DNA from: Collinsella aerofaciens
Lineage (GTDB): Bacteria; Actinomycetota; Coriobacteriia; Coriobacteriales; Coriobacteriaceae
Length of the DNA stretch: 49,568 nt
NCBI RefSeq assembly: GCF_019131995.1
Contig: NZ_JAHONA010000015.1
Coordinates: 1 to 49,568, forward strand
Direction of reading: 5' to 3'
Position 1 is the stretch's first letter. Every line of letters begins with the position of its first letter. The notes beneath the pieces were generated by a model. The model was not told the DNA's origin and searched no databases. It was given only the letters and a program-made list of their open reading frames with translations. Positions 9,473 to 18,474 of this stretch are shown here, one piece after another. Both the position numbers and the translations under genes were made by a program.

Positions 9473-10807
9473 ATGAAACCTATCGTCGCCGTCGTCGGAC
9501 GCCCCAACGTGGGCAAGTCCACGCTCGTTAACCGCCTGGCCCAGACCTCGGACGCCATCGTCCATGAGTCCCGCGGCGTCACGCGCGACCGCTCGTACCA
9601 CACGGCCGATTGGAACGGCCGCGAGTTCACCATCGTCGACACGGGCGGCATCGAACCGCTCAAGAGCGATGACGTCTTCGCCACGTCCATTCGCGACCAG
9701 GCCCTCGCCGCCGCCGAGGAAGCCGCCGTCATCCTGTTTGTGGTCGACGGCCGCACCGGCGTCACCGAGGAGGACGAGTCGGTCGCTCGCATGCTCAAGC
9801 GCTGCGACAAGCCGGTCTTTCTGCTGGTGAACAAGCTCGACAACCCCGATCGCGAGAACGACAGCATCTGGGAGTTCTATTCGCTCGGCATCGGTGAGCC
9901 CACGCCGCTCTCGGCCCTGCACGGCCACGGCACGGGCGACCTGCTCGACGACATCGTGGCCCTGTTGCCCGAGGAGGAGGACGAGATCGCCGACGAGTTC
10001 CCCGACGCGCTGAACGTCGCCATCATCGGCCGCCCCAACGCCGGTAAGTCCTCGTTGTTCAACCGCATCCTGGGCGCCGACCGCTCTATCGTGTCCAACA
10101 TCGCCGGCACGACGCGCGACGCCATCGACACCGTCGTGGAGCGCAACGGTAAGCACTACCGCATGGTCGATACCGCGGGCATCCGCAAGAAGAGCACTGT
10201 GTACGAGAACATCGAGTACTACTCCATGGTCCGCGGCCTGCGTGCCATCGACCGCGCCGACGTGGCGCTGCTCGTCGTCGATGCCTCCGTGGGCGTCACT
10301 GAGCAGGACCAGAAGGTCATGGGCTTGGCCATCGAGCGCGGCTGCGCCATCGTGGTGCTGCTCAACAAGTGGGATCTGCTCGACGACGACCGTAAGCGCG
10401 AGGCCTGCATGGAGACCATCGACCGCCGTCTGGGCGTCATGGCTCCCTGGGCCCAGTACCTGCGCATCTCTGCCCTGACCGGCCGCAGCATCGAAAAGAT
10501 CTGGGGCATGGTCGATGCCGCCGAGAAGACGCGTTCGCAAAAGATCAGCACTTCGCGCCTTAACACATTCCTCACCGACCTGCGCGAGTTTGGCCACACC
10601 GTGGTGGACGGCAAGCGCCGCCTGCGCATGCACTACGTGACCCAGACGGGCGTCAACCCGCCAACGTTCACGTTCTTCGTCAACCACAGCGACCTGGTCA
10701 ACGACACCTACCAGCGTTACGTAGAGAACCGCATGCGCTCGACCTTCGACTTCGCCGGTACGCCCATTCGACTCTTCTTTAGGAAGAAGGAGCAAAAGGA
10801 TGCTTAA
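9473..10807 (+). CDS. der: ribosome biogenesis GTPase Der (EngA)
   Basis: Double-GTPase factor needed for 50S subunit assembly. It is 444 residues long. G-domain 1 has GRPNVGKST and DTGGIEP; G-domain 2 has GRPNAGKSS, DTAGIRKK and NKWDL. The C-terminal KH-like domain contains the typical region around HYVTQTGVNPPTF. AAAGGAG lies just before the ATG. The 3' end overlaps plsY by 8 bases. Confidence 0.97.
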   Translation: MKPIVAVVGRPNVGKSTLVNRLAQTSDAIVHESRGVTRDRSYHTADWNGREFTIVDTGGIEPLKSDDVFATSIRDQALAAAEEAAVILFVVDGRTGVTEEDESVARMLKRCDKPVFLLVNKLDNPDRENDSIWEFYSLGIGEPTPLSALHGHGTGDLLDDIVALLPEEEDEIADEFPDALNVAIIGRPNAGKSSLFNRILGADRSIVSNIAGTTRDAIDTVVERNGKHYRMVDTAGIRKKSTVYENIEYYSMVRGLRAIDRADVALLVVDASVGVTEQDQKVMGLAIERGCAIVVLLNKWDLLDDDRKREACMETIDRRLGVMAPWAQYLRISALTGRSIEKIWGMVDAAEKTRSQKISTSRLNTFLTDLREFGHTVVDGKRRLRMHYVTQTGVNPPTFTFFVNHSDLVNDTYQRYVENRMRSTFDFAGTPIRLFFRKKEQKDA

Positions 10808-11483
10808 TCCGATCCTGCTGACCGCCATCTGCGCCGTGGTCTCGTTCTTTATCGGGGCGATTCCGTTTGGCCTGATCCTGGGCCGTGTGTTTAACCACAC
10901 GGACATTCGCAAGGCGGGCTCCGGCAACATCGGCACCACCAACGCCCTGCGCGTAGCCGGCCCCAAGGTGGCCGCGCTCACGCTGCTGCTCGACTGCCTT
11001 AAGGGCGCTATCTGCGTCCTTATCGCCCGTCCGCTCATCGCGAGCGTGGGCTATGGCTTCCCTGTGAGCATCATGGCTCCCGGTGCCGCCGGCGACTGGA
11101 TGCTCGGCGTCATTTGCCTGGCTGCTGTTTGGGGACACATCTTCTCGCCCTACCTTAACTTCCACGGCGGTAAGGGTATCGCCGTGGGCCTGGGCGTGAT
11201 TCTTGCTTGGTACTGGCCCATTGGCCTGTCGCTGCTTGGAATGTTTATCGTGGCTGTCGCCATTACCAAGTACGTGTCGGTGGGCTCACTTGCCGCCGCC
11301 ATCGGTCTTCCCATCGCTGCCTGCGCGGTCTTTCCGTACAGCAGCCTGGGGCTCAAGTTTTGCATGGCGATGATCGGCATCACCGTGGTGTGGGCCCATC
11401 GCTCGAATATCCAAAAGCTCATGGCCGGTAAGGAGTCCAAGCTCTCGTTTACCAAGCGCGTCACCGAGCCCGACGATAAGTAG
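10800..11483 (+). CDS. plsY: glycerol-3-phosphate acyltransferase PlsY
   Basis: Polytopic membrane enzyme that transfers the acyl group from acyl-phosphate to glycerol-3-phosphate, the first step of phosphatidate synthesis. It is 227 residues long. Family motifs are IPFGLILG near the N-terminus, AGSGNIGTTNALR (cytoplasmic loop 1) and NFHGGKGIAVGLG (the central GKG loop). AAGGAGCAAAAGG lies before the ATG within der. gpsA, which makes the glycerol-3-phosphate substrate, follows by 9 bases. Confidence 0.96.
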   Translation: MLNPILLTAICAVVSFFIGAIPFGLILGRVFNHTDIRKAGSGNIGTTNALRVAGPKVAALTLLLDCLKGAICVLIARPLIASVGYGFPVSIMAPGAAGDWMLGVICLAAVWGHIFSPYLNFHGGKGIAVGLGVILAWYWPIGLSLLGMFIVAVAITKYVSVGSLAAAIGLPIAACAVFPYSSLGLKFCMAMIGITVVWAHRSNIQKLMAGKESKLSFTKRVTEPDDK

Positions 11484-11492
11484 GAGAGAGTC

Positions 11493-12500
11493 ATGAATGT
11501 TGCGCTGATTGGCTCCGGCTCCTGGGGAACCGCCGTCGCCGGCCTTGCCGCTGCGCGAGCTGCGCGCGTGACCATGTGGGCCCATAGCGAGCAGACGGCC
11601 GCCGGCATTAACGGCGAGCACCGCAACCCCCGGTATCTGGTGGACTACACGCTGCCGGAAAACGTTGTCGCCACGACGGACCTGGCCCAGGCGCTCGACG
11701 GCGCCGACGCCATCATCTTTGCCGTGCCTTCGACGCACCTGCGCGACGTCTGCCACCAGGCGGCGCCGTTCATCGCGGACGAGACGCCGGTTCTGTGTCT
11801 CACCAAGGGCATCGAGCCCGAGTCCGGCCTGCTCATGAGCGAGGTCATCGCCAGCGAGATCGGCAACGAGGCGCGCGTGGCGGCACTCTCGGGCCCCAAC
11901 CATGCCGAGGAAATCTGCCGTGGCGGACTTTCTGCAGCCGTCATTGCCAGCGAAGATCCGCAGATAGGGGAGACCTTTAAGGAACTGCTGCTTTCCACTG
12001 CCTTCCGCATCTACCTGTCGCAGGACATGACCGGCGTCGAGGTCTGCGGCGCCATGAAAAACGTCATCGCTATCGTATGCGGCATCTCTGCCGGCTCGGG
12101 TGCGGGCGATAACACGCTCGCCCTCATCATGACGCGCGGTCTGGCCGAGATCAGCCGCCTGGTGCACGCCCGCGGCGGCCAGGCCATGACCTGCATGGGG
12201 CTTGCCGGCATGGGTGACCTTATCGCTACCTGTACCTCCGAGCATTCGCGCAATCGCACCTTTGGCTTCGAGTTTGCCCATGGCGTGTCGCTCGACGAGT
12301 ACCAGGCACGCACGCATATGGTGGTCGAGGGCGCCGTCGCGGCCCGCAGCGTCAGCGAGCTTGCCCGTTCACTGGGCGTAGACATTCCGCTCACCTTTGC
12401 CGTGGAGCAAACGCTCTACAACGGTGTTACTTTGGATAGAGCGCTCGAGATCCTTACCGACCGCGTCCCCTCTCAAGAGTTCTACGGACTCGCCGACTAG
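11493..12500 (+). CDS. gpsA: glycerol-3-phosphate dehydrogenase [NAD(P)+]
   Basis: Reduces dihydroxyacetone phosphate to sn-glycerol-3-phosphate for phospholipid synthesis. It is 335 residues long. The Rossmann motif GSGSWGTAVA is at the N-terminus. VCGAMKNVIAI contains the catalytic Lys, and CMGLAGMGDLIATCTS follows. AGGAGAG precedes the ATG. Its position next to plsY couples supply of the backbone to the first acylation. Confidence 0.97.
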   Translation: MNVALIGSGSWGTAVAGLAAARAARVTMWAHSEQTAAGINGEHRNPRYLVDYTLPENVVATTDLAQALDGADAIIFAVPSTHLRDVCHQAAPFIADETPVLCLTKGIEPESGLLMSEVIASEIGNEARVAALSGPNHAEEICRGGLSAAVIASEDPQIGETFKELLLSTAFRIYLSQDMTGVEVCGAMKNVIAIVCGISAGSGAGDNTLALIMTRGLAEISRLVHARGGQAMTCMGLAGMGDLIATCTSEHSRNRTFGFEFAHGVSLDEYQARTHMVVEGAVAARSVSELARSLGVDIPLTFAVEQTLYNGVTLDRALEILTDRVPSQEFYGLAD

Positions 12501-12518
12501 CGCAGAAAGGCTACTACC

Positions 12519-13190
12519 ATGGGTTCCATCAAAATCGCTCCGTCCGTCCTTTCGGCCGACATGGCCAACCTGAAGGGCGAGCTCGACAAGATCGCCGGTG
12601 CAGACTACGTGCACTTCGACGTCATGGACGGTCACTTTACCGGCAACCTGACCTTTGGCGTCGATATCCTCAAGGCCATCAAGCGCTCCACCGATGTGCC
12701 GGTCGACGCGCACCTGATGGTGTCGAACCCCGACGAAACGGTCGATTGGTACGCCGACGCCGGTGCCGATATGATCACCGTGCACTACGAGGCCTCCACG
12801 CACCTGCACCGCACGCTCACGCATCTGCAGCAGCGCGGCGTCAAGGCCGGTGTGGTGCTCAACCCCGCCACCCCCGTGTGCGTTCTCGAGAGCATCATCG
12901 ACGTCGTCGATATGGTGCTGCTGATGAGCGTGAACCCCGGCTTTGGCGGCCAGAGCTTTATCCCGGGCACCATCGCTAAGCTCCACGAGCTCAAGGCGAT
13001 GTGCGAGCGTCACGGCGTTTCGCCCCTCATCGAGGTCGACGGCGGCATCTCTTCCAAGAACATTGCCGAGGTCGTCAAGGCCGGCGCCAACGTGCTCGTT
13101 GCCGGCTCCGCCGTATTTAAGTCCGAAGATCCCGCCGCCGAGGTTGCGCTGCTGCAGAAGCTGGGCAACGAGGCCGCACAGGAGGCATAA
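12519..13190 (+). CDS. rpe: ribulose-phosphate 3-epimerase
   Basis: Interconverts ribulose-5-phosphate and xylulose-5-phosphate in the pentose phosphate pathway. TIM-barrel protein of 223 residues, a normal length. Family signatures are APSVLSADMANL, HFDVMDGHFTGNLTFG (metal and catalytic Asp), DAHLMVSNP, MSVNPGFGGQSFIPG and EVDGGI. An AGAAAGG element precedes the ATG. The cysteine desulfurase begins 6 bases after it. Confidence 0.97.
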   Translation: MGSIKIAPSVLSADMANLKGELDKIAGADYVHFDVMDGHFTGNLTFGVDILKAIKRSTDVPVDAHLMVSNPDETVDWYADAGADMITVHYEASTHLHRTLTHLQQRGVKAGVVLNPATPVCVLESIIDVVDMVLLMSVNPGFGGQSFIPGTIAKLHELKAMCERHGVSPLIEVDGGISSKNIAEVVKAGANVLVAGSAVFKSEDPAAEVALLQKLGNEAAQEA

Positions 13191-13196
13191 ACCCTT

Positions 13197-14375
13197 ATGA
13201 CCGCAGGTCAAAACCGCATACCCGTGAATCTTGACTTCGCCGCCTCGACGCCTATGCGCGCCGAGGCGCTCCTTGCGCAGCGCGAGTACGACGACAGCGA
13301 GCTTGCCGGCGTCAACCCCAACTCGCTGCATTCGCTCGGCCGCAAGGCTGCCGCGCGTCTGGAGGTTGCACGTCGCGAGATCGCCCGCAGCTTTGGCGCG
13401 CGCGTCCGCCCGTCCGAGATTGTACTGACCAACGGCGGCACCGAAGCCAACCAGCTGGCACTGCTCGGTCTTGCCGAGGGCGCTCGTCAGCGCGATCGCA
13501 AGCGCGATCGTGTAATCGTTTCGGCCATCGAGCACGATTCGATTCTGGACAACCTGCCGTTGCTGCGTGCCGCCGGCTTTACCGTCGACCTGGTGCAGCC
13601 CTGCCGCATGGGCTACATTGAGCCTGCCACGCTTGTCGAGCTGCTAGGCGACGACGTGGCGCTCGTGAGCATCATGGTTGCCAACAACGAGACCGGCGTG
13701 GTGCAGCCCATCCGCGAGCTTGCCGCGGCCACGCATACCGTTGGCGCCCTGTTCCACACCGATGCCATCCAGGGGTATCTGCATATTCCGCTCGATGTCA
13801 CCGAGCTGGGCGTCGACGCCATGTCCGTCGCAGCCCACAAGATTGGCGGTCCCGTGGCATCTGGCGCACTCTACCTTAAGAACCGCACGCCGCTGCGCCC
13901 GCGCATCTTTGGCGGCGGACAGGAGGCCGGTCGTCGTGCCGGCACGCAAGACCTGCGAACGCAGCTCGCCTTTGCCGCTGCCGCCTCGTCTCTGACGCCC
14001 CATGTGGCTCAGGAGCGCGCGAAGCTGCAAGCCCTTTCCGACAAGCTCTACGCCACGCTTACGGCCCACCAGCGCATTCACGCCACCATGGGCGACTACG
14101 CACAGGCCGATCGCCTGCCGGGCATGGTGTCGATCTACGTTGATGGCATGGACTCCGAGGAGCTCATCGTCAAGCTCGATGCCGCCGGCTTTGAGGTTTC
14201 GGCCGGCTCGGCGTGCTCGAGCGGCAGCATGGACCCGAGCCATGTGCTCAGCGCCATGGGCATTGGTCGCGAGCAGGCACTAGGTGCACTGCGCATTTCC
14301 TTTGACGACCGCGTGAATCCGGACGATCTGGACGAGTTTGCCCAGACGCTGCTCTCGATCGCAGGTGCCGCATGA
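13197..14375 (+). CDS. cysteine desulfurase, NifS/IscS-like class V aminotransferase
   Basis: PLP enzyme that removes sulfur from cysteine for Fe-S clusters or tRNA thiolation. It is 392 residues long. The PLP-binding Lys is in VAAHKIGGP (K215). The persulfide Cys is in SAGSACSSGS (C340). TNGGTEANQLAL, SAIEHDSI and NNETGVVQPI are typical. No scaffold or ThiI-like gene is adjacent. Sulfur acceptors could include the Fe-S enzymes in this window (IspH, MiaB, RimO, DUF512), but that link is inference. It overlaps the next gene by 4 bases (ATGA). Confidence 0.92.
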   Translation: MTAGQNRIPVNLDFAASTPMRAEALLAQREYDDSELAGVNPNSLHSLGRKAAARLEVARREIARSFGARVRPSEIVLTNGGTEANQLALLGLAEGARQRDRKRDRVIVSAIEHDSILDNLPLLRAAGFTVDLVQPCRMGYIEPATLVELLGDDVALVSIMVANNETGVVQPIRELAAATHTVGALFHTDAIQGYLHIPLDVTELGVDAMSVAAHKIGGPVASGALYLKNRTPLRPRIFGGGQEAGRRAGTQDLRTQLAFAAAASSLTPHVAQERAKLQALSDKLYATLTAHQRIHATMGDYAQADRLPGMVSIYVDGMDSEELIVKLDAAGFEVSAGSACSSGSMDPSHVLSAMGIGREQALGALRISFDDRVNPDDLDEFAQTLLSIAGAA

Positions 14376-15181
14376 TCGTCGCCGAGCTCGAGCGCGCGCT
14401 ACTGGCACGCTATCCCAAGACGGACACCGAGCCCTGGGACCACGTAGGACTCTCCGTTGGCGATCCGGCCGCGGAGATCACCGGCGTTGCCTGCGCACTC
14501 GATGCGACTGAGGCTAATGTTCGCCGCGCCCAAGAAGCAAGCGCCAACGTGCTGCTGACGCATCATCCCATATACATCAAGGCACCCGAGGCCTTTTGTC
14601 CGGCGGATGCCACACGTCCCCAATGCAGCGCGGCGCTCTACGAGGCAGCGCGTTGCGGCGTGAGCATCATATCGCTCCACACCAACCTGGACCGCTCGCA
14701 CGAAGCCCGTGTCCGCCTGAGCAAGCTGCTGGGTGCTGCACCCGTAAGCTCACTGGAGCACGTGGACGACCCCGAAGCCACCGGCCTGGGCGCGCTTGCA
14801 ACGCTCAACGACCCGTATACGCTGCGCGATCTTGCCGCCCGTGCTGCCACGGCCTTCGGAAGCGACCCGCGCGTATGGGGCGATGCCGAGCGCCCGTGCC
14901 GCACCGTCGCCATTCTGGGCGGCTCCCTGGGCGACTTTGGCGAGCTCGCCATCGCCGCGGGTGCGGATGTCGTCGTGACGGGCGAGGCGGGCTATCACGT
15001 GGCGCAGGACCTCGCTCTGCGCGGTCTGGGCGTCATCTTGCTCGGCCACGACCGCTCCGAGGAGCCGTTCGTTGATATATTGATGAACTCTGCAGTTGAC
15101 GCCGGGGTCAACCCCCGTCATGCGATTAAAATACAGAACCCTTGCCAATGGTGGACTGTGACAAAAGGAGAGAACTTATGA
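14372..15181 (+). CDS. NIF3/DUF34 family metal-binding protein
   Basis: Member of the NIF3 family (formerly called GTP cyclohydrolase I type 2), a dinuclear-metal protein of uncertain cellular function. It is 269 residues long. Metal-binding features visible are LLTHHPIYIK, ISLHTNLDRS and a C-terminal VTGEAGYHVAQD with LLGHDRSEEP. The gene overlaps the upstream desulfurase by 4 bases and the zinc-ribbon gene by 4 bases. A NIF3 gene directly before a C4-type zinc-ribbon gene is a recurrent pair in actinobacteria and clostridia. Confidence 0.9.
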   Translation: MIVAELERALLARYPKTDTEPWDHVGLSVGDPAAEITGVACALDATEANVRRAQEASANVLLTHHPIYIKAPEAFCPADATRPQCSAALYEAARCGVSIISLHTNLDRSHEARVRLSKLLGAAPVSSLEHVDDPEATGLGALATLNDPYTLRDLAARAATAFGSDPRVWGDAERPCRTVAILGGSLGDFGELAIAAGADVVVTGEAGYHVAQDLALRGLGVILLGHDRSEEPFVDILMNSAVDAGVNPRHAIKIQNPCQWWTVTKGENL

Positions 15182-15897
15182 GCGCCGGCGCTACGCTACT
15201 CAAGCTGCAACAGATCGATTTGGAGCTCGCCCGCAACAAGAGCGAACTTGCCAATATGCCGGAGCTCAAGGAGCTCGCTTCCAAGCGCAAGACCTATGTG
15301 AAGCTCAAGTCCGAGATGACCAAGCTCTACGCCCAGCGCAAGGATCTGGACATTGAGCTCGACGATCTCAACACCACCGAGATCCAGACCAATAACGCCA
15401 TCGAGGCAGCTAAGAAGCGCCACGTTGACGGCTCCGACTACCGCGAGGTACAGGACCTGGAAAACGAGCTCGCCACCCTGGCCAAGCGCCTGGACAAGAT
15501 TGAGCACACCCGCAAGGATGTCGTTGTCGCCCATAAGGAGGCGCTCGACCGCGAGACCCGCGCGCAGGCCATCATCGCCAAGTTCGAGGAGGGCGTGAAG
15601 GCCGATACCAACGCCGCCCGCGCCAAGGCTGCCGACCTGCAGGCTCAGATCGAAGCCGCCACTAAGGAGCGCACCGCTCTTGCCGCCACGCTGCCGGCCG
15701 ACGTGCTCACCGACTACGAGCGTCTGCTCAAGCAGTTCCGCGGCTTGGCCGTCGAGACCATCCAGGGCAACATCCCCACGGTCTGCCACACCGCGCTGCA
15801 GGCATCGTCCATGAGCGACCTCAACCACGACGGTAGGTCAATTACGCACTGCCCGTACTGCCACCGCCTCCTGGTGCTCCCGAGCAAGGAAGCCTAG
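15178..15897 (+). CDS. coiled-coil protein with degenerate C4-type zinc ribbon
   Basis: 239 residues. Residues about 10-190 are helical coiled coil rich in Lys, Glu and Ala. The C-terminus carries a zinc-ribbon half-site HCPYCHRLLVLP. Family members normally have a first CxxC about 25 residues earlier; here that place reads IPTVCHTA, with only one Cys followed by His, so zinc would have to be bound as C-H-C-C or not at all. AAAAGGAGAG precedes the ATG that overlaps the NIF3 stop. The function of this family is not established to my knowledge. Confidence 0.85.
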   Translation: MSAGATLLKLQQIDLELARNKSELANMPELKELASKRKTYVKLKSEMTKLYAQRKDLDIELDDLNTTEIQTNNAIEAAKKRHVDGSDYREVQDLENELATLAKRLDKIEHTRKDVVVAHKEALDRETRAQAIIAKFEEGVKADTNAARAKAADLQAQIEAATKERTALAATLPADVLTDYERLLKQFRGLAVETIQGNIPTVCHTALQASSMSDLNHDGRSITHCPYCHRLLVLPSKEA

Positions 15898-15899
15898 CG

Positions 15900-17114
15900 A
15901 TGACGGCGGCATCCAACAATTCAATGCAACTTGAGGGAAAAACGATCCTGCTGGGCATTACCGGCGGGATCGCCGCCTATAAGTCGTGCAATATCGTGCG
16001 CCTGCTGCAAAAGCGCGGCGCACGTGTCAAAGTCGTTATGAGCGAGCATGCCACGGAGTTCGTGGGCCCGCTCACGTTCCGCGCGCTCACCAATGAGCCG
16101 GTCGCGGTTGGGCTATTCGACGACCCGTCTGACCCCATCCACCATATCTCGCTTGCGCAGGAGCCCGATCTGGTGGTCGTGGCGCCCGCGACGGCCAATA
16201 TCATCGCCAAGATGGCCAACGGCATCGCCGATGACCTTATTTCCACCACGCTGCTTGCGACGCCGCGACCCATCGTGATCGCACCCGCTATGAACAACGG
16301 CATGTGGAAGGCGCCGGCGACGCAGGCCAACATGGCCACGCTGCGCGAGCGCGGTGTCCATGTTGTGGGACCCGGCAGCGGCTACCTTGCCTGCGGCGAC
16401 GTGGACACGGGACGCATGAGCGAGCCCGAGGACATCGTCGAGGCTGTCTGTGAGGTGCTCAAACCCGTGCCTCAGTACCTGGCAGGCAAGCGCGTCGTCA
16501 TCACTGCCGGCCCCACGCACGAACCAATCGACCCGGTGCGATTCATTGGCAACCGCTCATCAGGCAAGATGGGCATCGCCCTGGCAGGGGAGGCCGCTCG
16601 CCGCGGTGCTGCGGTCAAGCTTGTGCTGGGACCGACATCGCTCGATGTCCCCCGCGGCGTGGAGTGCGTGCGCGTGCAGACCGCCGCTGAAATGCTGCAG
16701 GCAGCGCTCAGCGCCTTCCAGACGGCCGATGCGGCAATTTGTGCGGCCGCCGTCGCCGACTATACCCCCGCCACCCCTGCGGACCATAAGCTCAAAAAGG
16801 CCAACGAACGCCTGGATCGCATCGAGCTTGTCGAAACGGTCGATATTTTGGCCGAGCTCTCGCGCCAGAAGGGCAAGCGGTGCGTAATCGGATTTGCGGC
16901 CGAGACCGATAACGTTGTCGAGTACGCCGAGCGCAAATTGGCCCGCAAGGGCTGCGATGCCATTATCGCCAACGATGTCTCGCGCGCCGATTCGGGCTTT
17001 GGAACCGACACTAACAAGGCCTGGATTGTGAGCACAACGGGGACGCAAGAACTTCCCGTGCTAACAAAACCCCAGCTCGCAGATACAATTTTGGACTTGC
17101 TTCAAAATTTATAA
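15900..17114 (+). CDS. coaBC: bifunctional phosphopantothenoylcysteine decarboxylase/synthetase
   Basis: Makes 4'-phosphopantetheine from phosphopantothenate in two steps of CoA synthesis. It is 404 residues long. The CoaC flavoprotein domain shows GITGGIAAYKSCNIVR, IHHISLAQ (catalytic His region), APAMNNGMW (PAMN motif) and GSGYLACGD (active-site Cys). The CoaB domain begins at ITAGPTHEPIDPVR, with NRSSGKMG and the DHKLKK loop. AAGGAAG precedes the ATG at 15900; an in-frame ATG at 15924 is a less likely start. It is the last gene of the long leftmost run. No terminator separates it from the tRNA promoter. Confidence 0.95.
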   Translation: MTAASNNSMQLEGKTILLGITGGIAAYKSCNIVRLLQKRGARVKVVMSEHATEFVGPLTFRALTNEPVAVGLFDDPSDPIHHISLAQEPDLVVVAPATANIIAKMANGIADDLISTTLLATPRPIVIAPAMNNGMWKAPATQANMATLRERGVHVVGPGSGYLACGDVDTGRMSEPEDIVEAVCEVLKPVPQYLAGKRVVITAGPTHEPIDPVRFIGNRSSGKMGIALAGEAARRGAAVKLVLGPTSLDVPRGVECVRVQTAAEMLQAALSAFQTADAAICAAAVADYTPATPADHKLKKANERLDRIELVETVDILAELSRQKGKRCVIGFAAETDNVVEYAERKLARKGCDAIIANDVSRADSGFGTDTNKAWIVSTTGTQELPVLTKPQLADTILDLLQNL

Positions 17115-17122
17115 AAAAGTTC

Positions 17123-17155
17123 TTGCACAAGTCTAAAGTTTCGGGTTAATATACT
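17123..17155 (+). promoter_or_regulatory. promoter of tRNA-Pro
   Basis: TTGCAC (17123-17128) is followed, 17-18 bases later, by the AT-rich TTAATATACT, which contains -10-like hexamers. The start would fall near 17160, about 35 bases before the mature tRNA. The stretch is markedly more AT-rich than its surroundings. Confidence 0.6.
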
Positions 17156-17194
17156 CCCTGTTGCAAGCGAGAGCAGAGCAACAAACATAAGCTT

Positions 17195-17271
<77 letters not shown>

Positions 17272-17280
17272 GAAGTTTGC

Positions 17281-17310
17281 AGGTCAGGCACCTAGTGCCT
17301 GACCTTTTTT
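17281..17310 (+). terminator. rho-independent terminator of tRNA-Pro
   Basis: Perfect 11-bp stem AGGTCAGGCAC/GTGCCTGACCT with loop CTA (17292-17294), followed by a T run (17305-17310) and a further T-rich stretch. Confidence 0.9.
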
Positions 17311-17740
17311 GTTTTAAGCAATTGCTTAATTTTGATTAAGCAACAGGGTGCCAAAAAACTACCTGCGCGATAATCGCTTTTTGCGGTTACTTGCGCGTTT
17401 TGCACGCGCTTGAGCCGATTTATTAACGCGACATGAATCTACATACGCGTAGCTGGTATACAGACGAGTACAGGCTGTATTTATCGCGGCGATTTACGCA
17501 GATATGGCGACTGTAACGAACTAGTGTGTCGCTGTATTTATTCCAGCAGTTCACTTGATCTGTGGACAAGTGAGCGGTTACAACAAAACGCCAACCAGGA
17601 TGGACTCCATACGAGGATGCCGCAAAGGTAATGGCGGGGAAGTGCGGCAGGCGCTCTGAGAGCCGCTGTATGCCCCCATTTCTCCTCAACCCGATTACCT
17701 GTACAATGAACCTCGAATTGTTTGAGTAATCGCCAAAAGA
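17311..17740. other. AT-rich gene-free stretch after tRNA-Pro
   Basis: No credible gene on either strand. It opens with a 16-base perfect palindrome TTAAGCAATTGCTTAA (17314-17329), and a half-copy TTAAGCAA recurs at 17336-17343. GCTGTATTTAT occurs twice (17474-17484 and 17531-17541). Composition is clearly more AT-rich than the flanking core genes up to about 17560, which suggests acquired or decayed DNA. The open frames here run through terminator hairpins and show no family features. Confidence 0.6.
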
Positions 17741-17768
17741 AAAGCCCTCGCAGGATTGCGAGGGCTTT
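17731..17768 (-). terminator. terminator of the DUF6273 gene
   Basis: Perfect 12-bp stem AAAGCCCTCGCA/TGCGAGGGCTTT (17741-17752 and 17757-17768), loop of 4. On the - strand it is followed by TCTTTTGG. It begins 13 bases beyond the stop codon. Confidence 0.85.
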
Positions 17769-17781
17769 GCGATGAAAGAGA

Positions 17782-18474
17782 TCAGAAGCAGAAAGCGGGG
17801 AGGACATAAAACGAGTCCGTCGCGCTGTAGCTGTAGCAAATACCGCCGCTTTGAACATAGCGAAAGGATGTGGAGCTGCGCGGTCTCACGGAACGAGTCC
17901 AGTGGCTATAGCCTGATGCACCGGAATAGTTCGACCTCGTCACGCCCTTGGATTTGTAGCACTCGTACTGGATGCCGTCAGATTGCATATCCCCGTATAC
18001 TTCGGTTGCCGAGAGCAGAAAAACCTTGTCGGTCGTCGCCGAGGGGGCACCGCCCCCGTTACCGCCAACGTTATCGGTTGTCTTTGTGACGGGTTTCACC
18101 TTTGACTGGAGCTCGCTGGGCAGGAGCAACCAGAGGTCACCGCTGTTGAGGCGGGTACGGAGCTCGGACTTATCCCAACCACCGGCATTGGTGTCCGTAG
18201 CGTTCATTCTCTGGCTACCCAAGGCAGAGTTGGTCGCCTCGAACGTCAAGCCTGCCATGCCGCTACCATCGGCCAAGTCGTCGTGGTTGATGCCGATGAT
18301 ACGGTACTCGAGCGTCTTGCCATTGGTCAGCTTCATCGAGAACTTGGTGCCGGCATCCATGGCGGCCTTGGCCTTGGCGTAGGCGATAGACGATGTACCG
18401 TTCTTGGCAATGTCTTTGGCAACCGCCTCCTGCTCGTCGAGGGTCCAGTCCTTCGCATCCTTGGCGATGGCCAC
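17782..18474 (-). pseudogene. DUF6273 surface-protein domain, cut off from its pilin N-terminus by an in-frame TAG
   Basis: 230 codons in the same frame as the pilin-like fragment just upstream, from which it is separated only by a TAG (18475-18477). Seen in the sequence: GKTLEYRIIGINHDD, WDKSELRTRLNSG, LLPSELQSKVKPVTK, DKVFLLSATEVYG and a C-terminal HWTRSVRP with VLPAFCF. These are hallmarks of DUF6273, a domain of secreted or surface proteins. The first codon after the TAG is a GTG, but no Shine-Dalgarno sequence precedes it, so independent translation is unlikely. It could be expressed only by readthrough or reversion. A good terminator still follows. The extreme C-terminus is rich in Ser, Tyr, Thr and Arg and may be a variable ligand-binding tip; that is inference. 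Confidence 0.7.

Noticed and set aside
9452..11038. A 528-codon open frame on the - strand
   Set aside because: Antisense to der and plsY. Composition is typical of a shadow frame and no ribosome-binding site or motif was seen.
17474..17541. GCTGTATTTAT direct repeat as an attachment site
   Set aside because: Only 11 bases, both copies are inside the AT-rich gap, and neither matches the tRNA 3' end.
17423..17858. Two overlapping 106-138 codon open frames on the - strand
   Set aside because: Both run through the perfect terminator hairpin at 17741-17768 and overlap the end of the DUF6273 frame. No motif was seen.
17782..18474. TAG as a sense codon (pyrrolysine or other recoding)
   Set aside because: No recoding machinery or conserved downstream structure is visible, and a nearby frameshift also damages the gene. 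Simple decay is more economical, though readthrough is left open in the findings.
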